Origin: Mollicutes bacterium
Lineage (GTDB): Bacteria > Bacillota_I > Bacilli_A > Izemoplasmatales > Izemoplasmataceae
Assembly (NCBI GenBank): GCA_003558105.1
Contig: PWMS01000096.1
Span: 65,083 to 104,725 of the forward strand
DNA length: 39,643 nt
Reading direction: 5' to 3'
The notes beneath the pieces were generated by a model. That model had not been told where the DNA came from, did no database searches, and saw only the letters and a program-made list of their open reading frames with translations. The position numbers and the translations under genes are program-made. The stretch's first letter is position 1; every line of letters starts with the position of its first letter. Below are positions 25,263-33,865 of this stretch, piece after piece.

Positions 25263-26978
25263 ATGGGAAAAATTCATCAACTTGATGAAAAACTCTCCAA
25301 CATGATCGCCGCAGGTGAGGTTGTGGAAAACATGGCCTCTGTGGTTAAAGAGCTCATCGAAAATGCCATCGATGCCAACGCCGATAATATCGCCATCGAT
25401 TTAAGTGAATCCGGCTTAAGAAGAATACGGATTGAGGATAATGGCGAAGGCATGGATGAAAGCGATCTACAGATGGCCTTTAAGCGCCACGCAACCTCCA
25501 AGATTAAGACGTCCCATGATTTACACCATATTGCATCGCTAGGGTTTCGAGGAGAAGCCCTACCTTCGATTGCTTCGGTTTCTCATATGACCCTTGAATC
25601 ATCAACCTCAGATGATATTGGTCATAAAATCACGGTAAATAACGGTTTGATTGAAAGCCAAAGTGACGGCCGTGCAAAACGTGGCACCACCGTCATCGTC
25701 AACAACCTTTTTTACAATACCCCAGCGCGCTTAAAGCATCTAAAAAGCGCAGAAAAAGAACTGTCTTTCATCATCGATGTATGTAACCGCATGGCTTTGT
25801 CTCATCCTCAGATTGCTTTTAGCCTGAGCAACGATCAAAAATCGATGTTAAAGACGACGGGTGATGGCGATGTCTTAAAAGTCCTGTATCAAATATATCC
25901 GATGTCGGTCATCAAAAACATGCTATATTTTGAAGGTTCTAACGCGTATTTTAAAATTTCTGGCTACCTTAGCAAACCAGAAATCACACGCTCATCTTCA
26001 AAACATATGTTGTTTTTTACAAACCGGCGTTTCATTAGAAATTACCGTTTAAACAAAGCGGCCCTTCAAGGTATGGATACTTATCTACCGCTGCATAAAT
26101 ACCCAATCTTATACTGTCACATTACCGTTGATCCGCTCTTGATCGATGTCAATATTCATCCGCAAAAACTAGAGATTAAATTTAGTGAACAACGGCTCTT
26201 AGAGAATTTAATCGAAACGACCATACTTCAAAAACTCCAAGGCACCGATTTAATTCCTAAAATCGAGAAACAAAAACCACAAACGCAAGATTCACTACAA
26301 TTTGATTTTAACGAAAACAACCCGGCTATCGCCCCAAAACATCACATTGAAGAAGCATCCAGTCAAACCCATCCGCAAAATCACACAAAATCACGCTTAC
26401 CTTATATGGAATACATCGGTCAAGCGATGGGAACGTATTTGTTGTTTCAAGGTAAGGATACGTTATTTTTGATGGATCAACATGCGGCCGCTGAGAGAAT
26501 TCGTTATGAAAATTACAAAGCAAAAATGACGAAGGAAACCGCGCAAACACAAACGTTAATATCGCCCTTTATCGTCGCTTTATCCAACGCTGAGATGAAC
26601 GATTACAATGCCTATCAACCGCTCCTAGAAACCTTAGGGGTAAAGAGTGAAAAACAGAAAGATAAAAGCTTGCAAATCAACACCGTTCCCACCTGGTTTC
26701 ACCCCGGTTATGAAGAAGTTTATACAGAAGCTTTGATCAAACATATCCTGGATGAACAACCGACCTCCAAAGCGCAAATATTGGACCCACTTGCCAAGAC
26801 GTTGGCCTGTAAACATGCCATCAAAGGCAATCAATATATCAACCGACATGAAGTCGATCGCCTACTGCGTGATTTATCACAATGCCAAAACCCTTTTACT
26901 TGTCCCCATGGACGCCCCACCATCATCCAATTCTCCCAACAAGAATTAGAAACGATGTTTAAAAGGATTCAATCATGA
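25263..26978 (+). CDS. mutL: DNA mismatch repair endonuclease MutL
   Basis: GHKL ATPase that links MutS to strand incision. The N-terminus has the standard motifs (IAAGEVVENMASVVKELIENAIDA, DNGEGMD, GFRGEALPSI, RGTTVIVNNLFYNTPAR). The C-terminal domain has the endonuclease metal motif DQHAAAERIRYE near 405-416, ACKHAIK and CPHGRP. It is therefore of the nicking type found in bacteria without MutH. The length is 571 residues. ATG 25263 (MGKIHQLDEKLSN) is preferred to a TTG at 25257. The stop overlaps the miaA start by four bases. Confidence 0.96.
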   Translation: MGKIHQLDEKLSNMIAAGEVVENMASVVKELIENAIDANADNIAIDLSESGLRRIRIEDNGEGMDESDLQMAFKRHATSKIKTSHDLHHIASLGFRGEALPSIASVSHMTLESSTSDDIGHKITVNNGLIESQSDGRAKRGTTVIVNNLFYNTPARLKHLKSAEKELSFIIDVCNRMALSHPQIAFSLSNDQKSMLKTTGDGDVLKVLYQIYPMSVIKNMLYFEGSNAYFKISGYLSKPEITRSSSKHMLFFTNRRFIRNYRLNKAALQGMDTYLPLHKYPILYCHITVDPLLIDVNIHPQKLEIKFSEQRLLENLIETTILQKLQGTDLIPKIEKQKPQTQDSLQFDFNENNPAIAPKHHIEEASSQTHPQNHTKSRLPYMEYIGQAMGTYLLFQGKDTLFLMDQHAAAERIRYENYKAKMTKETAQTQTLISPFIVALSNAEMNDYNAYQPLLETLGVKSEKQKDKSLQINTVPTWFHPGYEEVYTEALIKHILDEQPTSKAQILDPLAKTLACKHAIKGNQYINRHEVDRLLRDLSQCQNPFTCPHGRPTIIQFSQQELETMFKRIQS

Positions 26979-27889
26979 TTATCGTGCTTACCGGGCCTAC
27001 CGGCGTAGGGAAGACAAAACTATCTTTAGCGCTTGCTAAGCATTACCAAACCGATATTATCTCAGGCGATTCAATGCAGATTTACCAAGGCATGGATATT
27101 GGCACCGCAAAAGTGAGCGCAGAAGACCAAGCGCAAATCAAACACCACATGATCGATATTTTACCCCCACAAGAACCTTACAGCGTTGCCAATTTTCAAC
27201 GCGATGTGCGGGCTAAAATCAACGCCCTTCAAAAAGAAAATAAAAAACCCTTTATTGTCGGTGGCACGGGTTTTTACATTAAAAGTGTCTTACACGACTT
27301 TGAGTTTGACGATACCAAACGAGATTTCACCTTAGAAGCGCAATATCAAGCCTATGATAATGAAAGTTTATATCAAAAATTACAAACTTTGGATGCGAAA
27401 ACCGCCAAGAAACTGCATCCTAATAACCGTAAACGCATTCTACAAGCTTTATCACAAGCAAAAAAAGGCCAGCCAATCTCTGAAAAAACAAATCAATCCC
27501 AACCGCTTTATGATTATATTGTGATTGTATTAACCCTACAACGCGAAAAACTATATGAAACCATCGAAAAGCGTGTCGACACCATGTTTGCCCAAGGTTT
27601 AGTAAAAGAAGCCCAAAACCTCTATAAACAAAACCTATCATACACCGCTAAACAAGCGATTGGCTATCAAGAACTGTTCGCCCATTTTGATGGCGATTAC
27701 GATTTAAAGGAAGCCAAAACACGGATCAAACGAAATACTAGGCGTTATGCCAAAAGGCAACTGACGTATTTCAAACACCAATTCAACGCTGAGATAATCG
27801 ATACCACCAAGATGGATTTTCAAGCGTTGTTAAAAAAAAGTCAAAGCCTAATCGATCAGGCTTTGAAAGATGCTAGGGATAAACCATAA
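26975..27889 (+). CDS. miaA: tRNA dimethylallyltransferase MiaA
   Basis: Transfers the dimethylallyl group to A37 of tRNA, producing the substrate of MiaB. The P-loop GPTGVGKTKLSLALA is at 7-21, with the SGDSMQIYQGMDIGTAK motif, GGTGFYIKSVL, and the RNA-binding AIGYQELFAHFDG and TRRYAKRQLTYFKHQ segments. The 304-residue length is normal. It is translationally coupled to mutL through an ATGA overlap, as in many bacteria. Confidence 0.96.
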   Translation: MIIVLTGPTGVGKTKLSLALAKHYQTDIISGDSMQIYQGMDIGTAKVSAEDQAQIKHHMIDILPPQEPYSVANFQRDVRAKINALQKENKKPFIVGGTGFYIKSVLHDFEFDDTKRDFTLEAQYQAYDNESLYQKLQTLDAKTAKKLHPNNRKRILQALSQAKKGQPISEKTNQSQPLYDYIVIVLTLQREKLYETIEKRVDTMFAQGLVKEAQNLYKQNLSYTAKQAIGYQELFAHFDGDYDLKEAKTRIKRNTRRYAKRQLTYFKHQFNAEIIDTTKMDFQALLKKSQSLIDQALKDARDKP

Positions 27890-27916
27890 AAGAAATATTA
27901 TAAGGGGGAGTATAAC

Positions 27917-28771
27917 ATGGATAAGCTTAACCTTTATAAACTGCAAAAAAAAGAACTGACCGAACACTACATTTATAAACGCATGAGTGAAAAGATGCAA
28001 GAACCCGAAAACAAAAAACGTATGAAACTGATGGCAAAAGACGATTTAAGACACGCCAAAGTTTTACAAAAATATACCAAAAAACCGGCTAAGCCCTATT
28101 ACATTCGTTTGTGGTTAACGAACCTACTAGCGAGAATTTTAGGGTATACCTTTATGTTAAGATTACGTCAAAGAAGTGAAAATAAAAACCAAACCATATA
28201 TCAAAACCTCTTGATTGATACGGAAGATAAAGACATGTTAATCACGCAAGACAAAACCCATGAGACCATGATTATTGAAACCATTGAGGATGATCGGGTT
28301 ACTTATATTCGTGCGATTGTCTTAGGCCTTAATGATGCCTTGGTTGAACTTTCCGGTGCTTTGGCGGGTCTTACCTTTGCGATAGCCAATACCGAGATCA
28401 TCAGTATTACGGGTTTGATCACAGGCATTGCGGCGGCGATGTCGATGGCCGCCAGTGAATATTTATCCTCAAGTGCCAATAACCATAGCGACGCTTTAAA
28501 ATCAAGTGTTTATACAGGCATATCGTACATTATCGTTGTCATCATCCTCATTTTGCCTTATTTAATCTTAGATAACCGCTTTATCGCCTTGGGTATCATG
28601 TTGTCATCGGCAATGGTGATCATCTTTTTGTTCAACTACTTTATGTGTGTCGCTATGCAGTACAATTTTAAAAGACGCTTCACACAAATGGCGATTATAT
28701 CTTTAGGTATCGCGTTTATATCGTTTATTATCGGGACCCTTCTAGGCATGATTTTCAACGTCGATATTTAG
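27917..28771 (+). CDS. VIT1/CCC1-type iron or manganese transporter with ferritin-like N-terminus
   Basis: A 284-residue membrane protein. Residues about 1-55 are helical, with an E16-HY pair and D43LRH46 resembling a reduced ferritin/rubrerythrin-like metal site. From about 130 the sequence is a VIT1/CCC1 domain: IRAIVLGLNDALVELSGALAGLTFA, GIAAAMSMAASEYLSS and three further membrane helices to residue 283. Family members export or sequester Fe2+ or Mn2+. The metal here is not determinable, and the ferritin-like assignment of the first part is tentative because the usual ExxH is DxxH. It has its own strong SD (AAGGGGGAG) after a 27-base gap from miaA and ends the operon at a bidirectional terminator. 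Confidence 0.8.
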   Translation: MDKLNLYKLQKKELTEHYIYKRMSEKMQEPENKKRMKLMAKDDLRHAKVLQKYTKKPAKPYYIRLWLTNLLARILGYTFMLRLRQRSENKNQTIYQNLLIDTEDKDMLITQDKTHETMIIETIEDDRVTYIRAIVLGLNDALVELSGALAGLTFAIANTEIISITGLITGIAAAMSMAASEYLSSSANNHSDALKSSVYTGISYIIVVIILILPYLILDNRFIALGIMLSSAMVIIFLFNYFMCVAMQYNFKRRFTQMAIISLGIAFISFIIGTLLGMIFNVDI

Positions 28772-28785
28772 GTCTATCCCAACAT

Positions 28786-28821
28786 AAAACTGCCTTGTCA
28801 TTTTGGACAAGGCAGTTTTTT
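28786..28821. terminator. Bidirectional terminator between the VIT1-type gene and the aminotransferase
   Basis: AAAACTGCCTTGTC (28786-28799) and GACAAGGCAGTTTT (28806-28819) form a perfect 14-bp stem with a 6-base loop, followed by T on this strand and T on the other. Confidence 0.9.
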
Positions 28822-28823
28822 AT

Positions 28824-30149
28824 TTATGGCGTTACATTTTTTTCATCGTTATCAACATCGTTGTTATCATTGGCATCTTGAACGGATTCTAAATCATCAT
28901 CGCTGGGATCAATGGTGTCTAGGACCTCTTTGATTTTTGCGGCTAAGCCGGTTATTTTAGCTTTCGGAATCGAACAAATCGCTACCCTCAAACCACCGTA
29001 AACATTGACGAAGAAGATGTTGTGTTTTTTAAGCTTAAGGTGCAATTCATTTTTGATGACATGATCGTCAATCTTAATGGTAATGAAGAACCCTTCGTGA
29101 TAGGGATAAAGAGGTAATCCAACTTCTTTGGCTTCATGGATCATAATCTCTGCGCGTTCTTGTAATAATTTAACAAAACCGTTTTTTTCTTGTAAGTACG
29201 CTTGCTTGTTTTCTTCGTTTAAAGCCAAGTTAGCAAACGCCATCATCCCACCGTTGTTGACGGTTGACCATACACCTCTGGCGGTGTTGCCACAGGCGTG
29301 GAAAAAGCGTCTACGGCCTTGTTCATTATTGGAAACTAAGACTTGGGCTCCAACGCGCATCCCATAGGCTGTCATCGTTTTTGAAACACTAAAGGCAATG
29401 ACACTTAAAACGTTGTCGCTCATTTTCGAGAGTTTCTCGAATAACTGTTTATAGTCATCGCCGCGTTTATTAAAATCGATGTAAGCCACATCTAAAAGTA
29501 AGATGAATGGTCCTTGATCGGATAATTCGTTGATAAACGTCAAAACTTCGTCCCATTCGCTATCACGCATGGTATAGCCCGTGGGGTTTTGACAAGGGTC
29601 GTTAATGAAGGCCAATACTTTGCCTTGGTTTTTCATGACTTGCGTGCATGTTTCTTTAAATGATTCGACGTTAAAATGTTCATCTTCAAAAAGCTTGTAG
29701 TAGGCCACAGGATTTTGCATTTCCTTGGCGATGGTTTTATAAGGGCCCCAGCCAATATCGGGGTGAATAACAGTCTCACCCCGATTGAGGGCGTTTTTAA
29801 TGGTAGAAGAAAGCGCGCCTGTACCACCTGGGGTGGCAATCACATCGGCGTTAATATCCAACCCAGCACTTTTAAAGAGCCAGTCTTTGACGGCTTCTTG
29901 ATATTCTGGGGGGCCGGCGATAGAAGAGGCGTATTTGGCTTTTTGAAAATCTGGGACACGGTCAAAAATACGGTAAACGGTATCAAAGGTTAAAAAGCTT
30001 TTGTCTTCCTTAAAATAGGTTCCAAAGGCGCCGTTAACGACCGCATCTTCTCCAAATTCTTTTGTTGCTTTGACGGCGCCTTGAGCCGCTTCAAATACAA
30101 CATCAACAATTTCTTTGCCTACAGATTTATCGCCGATAAAATCTTTCAT
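28824..30149 (-). CDS. Class I aminotransferase (aspartate/aromatic type) with acidic tail
   Basis: PLP-dependent transaminase related to the AspC/TyrB group. PLP contacts are visible: GGTGALS near 108-114, N188 in DPCQNPTG, D220 in LLDVAY, the Schiff-base lysine K257 in SVSKTMTAYGMRVG, and the carboxylate arginine R388 in GGLRVAI. The exact amino acid cannot be fixed; an aspartate-using enzyme would feed oxaloacetate to the PEP carboxykinase gene just upstream. The last ~30 residues (about 412-441) are an Asp/Asn-rich low-complexity tail not needed for the fold. It is the last gene of the buk operon; its start abuts the end of the carboxykinase gene, sharing position 30149. Confidence 0.86.
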   Translation of the reverse strand: MKDFIGDKSVGKEIVDVVFEAAQGAVKATKEFGEDAVVNGAFGTYFKEDKSFLTFDTVYRIFDRVPDFQKAKYASSIAGPPEYQEAVKDWLFKSAGLDINADVIATPGGTGALSSTIKNALNRGETVIHPDIGWGPYKTIAKEMQNPVAYYKLFEDEHFNVESFKETCTQVMKNQGKVLAFINDPCQNPTGYTMRDSEWDEVLTFINELSDQGPFILLLDVAYIDFNKRGDDYKQLFEKLSKMSDNVLSVIAFSVSKTMTAYGMRVGAQVLVSNNEQGRRRFFHACGNTARGVWSTVNNGGMMAFANLALNEENKQAYLQEKNGFVKLLQERAEIMIHEAKEVGLPLYPYHEGFFITIKIDDHVIKNELHLKLKKHNIFFVNVYGGLRVAICSIPKAKITGLAAKIKEVLDTIDPSDDDLESVQDANDNNDVDNDEKNVTP

Positions 30150-31786
30150 TACTGGACATCCTTCATATGTTTAATAACAGCCTTCAAAGCGTCATGTGCG
30201 TCGTTAGGCAGGCTGTCTTCATCGCTAAGGTTTTCAATGTATTTCAAACGTCTCTCCATACGTGTTTGGAAATTTTCAACATGTTTCTGGTCTTTTTCGT
30301 CCACCACAAAATCATGATCTAAAGCATAAGAAAGGGCTTTAGATTTGGCGAAAGGTCTAAACTCAACACGGTTTTCAATGATGTTTTCAATCGCCCCGAG
30401 GGTTGTTTTGGGTGGAATTTTGGTATCTTTATAATGACCGGTATTGATGATATAACAAGCAACGTCATGATTTTCAAAAAGGTTTTTAAAATTTCTGTAG
30501 TCTTCTTTAAGAGGATAGAGTCTAAATGGGTTGGCATAAGGCACAAACGCCAGTTCATTCGGATCGGCGCCTTCTTCGGCGGTGGTGCGTTTTGTCGCTA
30601 GGGTTGCACCCAATACACTGGCTAAGGCAGGATTTTCAACCCGCATGAGAGGCGGAAGGGTATCGTCTTTCATAATCCAAAAAATGGCGTTGAGAGGGTG
30701 ATCGAGTTTAAAGACTCTAGAAGGCGTCCAAAAGATACTTTTGACCGCGCGTCCATTCCCATTGCGAATGTCTTCGGTTATGGGCACAATCAGATTGTTT
30801 TCATCTTTGGTAGCGCCCACATTTTGGATCGTTAGTAAGAAACGGTTATCACTTGAATTTGTGGGATAATCTTGAACTTTGTCAAAATATGACGGTTCTA
30901 GTGAAATGGTATAGAGTTTATCATTTTCGATGATAAAAGCATCATCATGAAGAACGTTAATATCGTATTTATTATCATGTTTAGCATGGGTGATGGTGCT
31001 TTTACCGCTGCCTGAAAGACCAAATACGCTCATCGTATAAGGGGGGGTATTAGCGCGCTTAATCTCTTTAATGCCACCGTGTGCTGCGGTAAAGTTTTGA
31101 CGTTTGGCCAGCGACCAAGCCAGTGTTAATGTCGCTTTTTTAAATTCACCAAAATATCTTAACCCCAACAAAGAAGCACAGTTATGATCGCGATCAAAAA
31201 GCGCCAAACCGGTATCAAAGCCTTCAACGTAATAATCAGGGTCGGCATAAATGAAAATATCGCCCTCATCAAAGGTTCGGGATTTTTCATAAACCTCAGT
31301 CCATTTTTCGTTGAACGTCTGGAAGTTTAACATCCAAGAATAAAGCGTATTTTCATAACCTTCTGGGACCAATAAATGCGCTTTAACGGTGAAATCTTCA
31401 TGCAACCCAATCATCACACTCGCGTGATACATCGTCACATCTTTTGAAGCGAATAAGGCTTCTCTAAGGGTTTTAGAAAAACTATCTTTGTTTTCATTGT
31501 TGATGATTCTACGGGCATGAGCTTGTCTGCCGGTAATGGCACCATCGTTAAACATGAGCACTTTCGCATCCTTTGGTAAACCCAAATCATGCGCGCGATA
31601 AACAGGGAGGTCACTGACGATCGTGCCTTCAGAGTTTTTGGCTAAATGATAGGCCTCTTCTAAAGTTGAAATACGCACAACATTGTTGCGGTAAAAGGCG
31701 GTTTCGATGGTGGTTCTTACACGGTTAAAAATTTGGGGTGTCTTCGTGCCGATTTCTTCTCGTTTAAAATGACTTCTTGTAGCCAT
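30149..31786 (-). CDS. Divergent ATP-type phosphoenolpyruvate carboxykinase
   Basis: Predicted to convert oxaloacetate and ATP to PEP, CO2 and ADP. Overall it is divergent, but the PckA active-site pattern is retained (numbers from an ATG at 31795): R90 in TGR, K219-K220 in YFGEFKKA, H239 in AAHGG, Walker A GLSGSGKST at 259-267 (K265), metal aspartates in LHDDAF (D284, D285) and basic residues in TKRTT near 402-406. The C-terminal NTGHYKDT segment also aligns. I prefer ATG 31786 (MATRSHFK), nine bases after AAAGGA, over ATG 31795. The product is about 545 residues, near the family norm. It lies seven bases after the dehydrogenase gene, in an operon for amino-acid use, which favours a gluconeogenic role. 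Confidence 0.83.
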   Translation of the reverse strand: MATRSHFKREEIGTKTPQIFNRVRTTIETAFYRNNVVRISTLEEAYHLAKNSEGTIVSDLPVYRAHDLGLPKDAKVLMFNDGAITGRQAHARRIINNENKDSFSKTLREALFASKDVTMYHASVMIGLHEDFTVKAHLLVPEGYENTLYSWMLNFQTFNEKWTEVYEKSRTFDEGDIFIYADPDYYVEGFDTGLALFDRDHNCASLLGLRYFGEFKKATLTLAWSLAKRQNFTAAHGGIKEIKRANTPPYTMSVFGLSGSGKSTITHAKHDNKYDINVLHDDAFIIENDKLYTISLEPSYFDKVQDYPTNSSDNRFLLTIQNVGATKDENNLIVPITEDIRNGNGRAVKSIFWTPSRVFKLDHPLNAIFWIMKDDTLPPLMRVENPALASVLGATLATKRTTAEEGADPNELAFVPYANPFRLYPLKEDYRNFKNLFENHDVACYIINTGHYKDTKIPPKTTLGAIENIIENRVEFRPFAKSKALSYALDHDFVVDEKDQKHVENFQTRMERRLKYIENLSDEDSLPNDAHDALKAVIKHMKDVQ

Positions 31787-31801
31787 GGCATGCAATCCTT
31801 T

Positions 31802-32923
31802 CTATTCGATATTCCACTGGAATCTTGGGCGTGATTTAACATAATCGCCACGCATTTTTAAGTTCTTTTCAATCCGTCTTTCTGCGAGGATGTTGGCGGC
31901 TTTGTAGGTGGGCCTATTTTCTTCTTTTGAAATCTTAAAAATTTCTGTTAAACGATCATAAATGCTTTCGGTCGTTTGAATCGCAGATTTTTCGTGATAG
32001 CCAATCATTTCATGATAAACGTTGATAACGCCTCCAGCGTTGATGACGAAATCAGGACAATAAAGAATGTCTTTTTCCTCTAACATCGGGCCATGTTTAT
32101 CTTCATCTTTTAAAACATTGTTGGCGGCCCCAGCAATAATAGAAGTGCGTAATTTTGGGATCGTATCATCGTTTAAAATCGCGCCAATCGCATTGGGAGA
32201 GAAGATATCACATTTCTTCGCGTAAATCTCATCAGGCTCAACATAAACCGCGAGAGGAAAGATCGCTTTAAATTGTTTAATTCTCTCTTCATCGATATCG
32301 GTAAAATAAATACGACGGACATCGTTTTCTTTAATGTACTTTGCCATTTCTTGGACAACTGAGCCCACCCCTTGGAAGGCGATAGTCATATCGTTGAGGT
32401 TGTCTTTGCCAAATTTTTCCTTGACGGCTGCTAACATGCCTACATAGGTACCTTTAGCTGTTAAAATGGTTGTGCTGCCTGCGCCTTTTCTTAAAACGCC
32501 GGATACATAATCGGTTTCACGGTCCATGTATTCGCAGTCTTTAAGCGTCATATTCATGTCTTGACCGGTATAGACCCGTCCGCCTAGACTTTGAATATAA
32601 CGACCGTAAGAACGCATGAAAGCTTCATCCTTTAATTTTTTAGGATCGCCGATGATGACGTTTTTACAACCACCGATATCAAGTCCTGCGGCTGCGTTTT
32701 TATACGTCATACCCTTAGCGAGTCTGGTGACATCGTATAAAGCTTCCTCTTCACTTTCGTAATTATAAAATCTTGTACCGCCACAAGAAGGACCGAGGCG
32801 CGTGTCGTGAACACAAGTAATACCCTTTAAGCCGGTTTCCTTGTTGTGAAAATAGATAATTTGTTCAAAACCTTCATTGGTGTAAGAAAATACTTCATTG
32901 CTAAATTCATTTTTCTTGGCCAT
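31802..32923 (-). CDS. Glu/Leu/Phe/Val dehydrogenase, leucine-dehydrogenase type
   Basis: NAD-dependent oxidative deamination of branched-chain (or related) amino acids to 2-oxo acids. The 373-residue protein has the family pattern GPSCGGTRFYNY near 44-54 and the catalytic lysines K75 in MTYKNAAAG and K87 in LDIGGCKNVIIGDP (the normal motif is GGGK; here GGCK). Further features are VYTGQDMN with D122, the Rossmann glycine motif FQGVGSVVQ and the C-terminal FVINAGGVINVYHE. GGAG precedes the ATG. It lies in an operon with ptb and buk, as bcd does in Bacillus branched-chain keto acid operons. Leucine/valine preference is inferred from this context. Confidence 0.88.
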   Translation of the reverse strand: MAKKNEFSNEVFSYTNEGFEQIIYFHNKETGLKGITCVHDTRLGPSCGGTRFYNYESEEEALYDVTRLAKGMTYKNAAAGLDIGGCKNVIIGDPKKLKDEAFMRSYGRYIQSLGGRVYTGQDMNMTLKDCEYMDRETDYVSGVLRKGAGSTTILTAKGTYVGMLAAVKEKFGKDNLNDMTIAFQGVGSVVQEMAKYIKENDVRRIYFTDIDEERIKQFKAIFPLAVYVEPDEIYAKKCDIFSPNAIGAILNDDTIPKLRTSIIAGAANNVLKDEDKHGPMLEEKDILYCPDFVINAGGVINVYHEMIGYHEKSAIQTTESIYDRLTEIFKISKEENRPTYKAANILAERRIEKNLKMRGDYVKSRPRFQWNIE

Positions 32924-32954
32924 GTTTTTCTCCTTTTATTCAATTAATATAGAT

Positions 32955-33860
32955 TTATAGATTGGCGACCAAAGCACTGAGTGCTATGGAGTAAAACTTT
33001 GATTCTTCACTATCGGCGCGTGAGGTTAAAACAATCGGCTTTTTAGCCCCGGCGATGACGCTTGCGCTTTTGGCATCGGCCAAAAACATCAACGTCTTGT
33101 AAAAAACATTCCCCGCTTCAATGGCTGGCATTAATAAGATATCCACATCGCCGGCCATCGGGGATGTGATGCCTTTATGCCGTGCGGCTTCTTGGTTGAT
33201 GGCGTTATCAATCGCAAAAGGTCCATCGATGATAACGTCTTTAATCTCCCCGTTTCTTTGGCGTTCAACTAAGGTTTGTGCATCGAGGGTCGCTTGCATT
33301 TTTGGATTGACTTTTTCTACGGCGGCGATGATGCCAACGTTGGGTTTTTCAATCCCGAGGGCCCGTGCAATTTTTGCGGCGTTTTCAATAATTTCTTGTT
33401 TTTCATCGACGTTTGGCTGGATGTTCATACCGCCATCACTCATAATCATAAATTTATGATAATTTTTGGCGGCGATCACACTCAGGTGTGAAAGTCTGTT
33501 TTCGGTTCTAAGGCCATAGGTTTTATCCAGGGCCGCTTTTAAAATGGTCTTGGTATCCACAAGCCCCTTCATCAAAAAATATCCGTCGTTTTCACTGACC
33601 AAGCGAACCGCTTTCTCACAAGCCAACGCAGGGTCGGCTTCATCGATAATGGTATAGTGCTTAGCTTCGTAGTTCAATTTGTTTAAAACATCCTTAATCG
33701 CCGCTCCATCGCCGACTAAAATCGCATCGACAATATTTTCTTGGCGGGCTTTTTCCACGCTGCCCAAGACCGCTTCATCGTTCGCAACGGCTACGACCAG
33801 TGTTTTTTTGGGAATGTTTTTGGCGGCTTTTATTAAATCTTTAATAGAAGTAATCATCAT
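32955..33860 (-). CDS. ptb: Phosphate butyryltransferase (phosphate acyltransferase)
   Basis: Interconverts acyl-CoA (butyryl or branched-chain) and acyl-phosphate. The 301 residues fit the Ptb/Pta fold: LVGDGAAIKDVLNK near 48-61, MKGLVDTKTILKAAL, ITSPMAGDVDILLMPAIEAGNVFYKTL and the conserved end VLTSRADSEESKFYSIALS. It begins five bases after butyrate kinase, with a GGTGA sequence across the junction; ATG 33857 immediately inside is an equally possible start. It works in series with the kinase to conserve acyl-CoA energy as ATP. Confidence 0.92.
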   Translation of the reverse strand: MMITSIKDLIKAAKNIPKKTLVVAVANDEAVLGSVEKARQENIVDAILVGDGAAIKDVLNKLNYEAKHYTIIDEADPALACEKAVRLVSENDGYFLMKGLVDTKTILKAALDKTYGLRTENRLSHLSVIAAKNYHKFMIMSDGGMNIQPNVDEKQEIIENAAKIARALGIEKPNVGIIAAVEKVNPKMQATLDAQTLVERQRNGEIKDVIIDGPFAIDNAINQEAARHKGITSPMAGDVDILLMPAIEAGNVFYKTLMFLADAKSASVIAGAKKPIVLTSRADSEESKFYSIALSALVANL

Positions 33861-33865
33861 TTCAC

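Noticed and set aside
29676-29993. 105-codon forward frame inside the aminotransferase gene
   Set aside because: Complement of a well-supported aminotransferase including its PLP-domain motifs; no SD and no recognisable protein.
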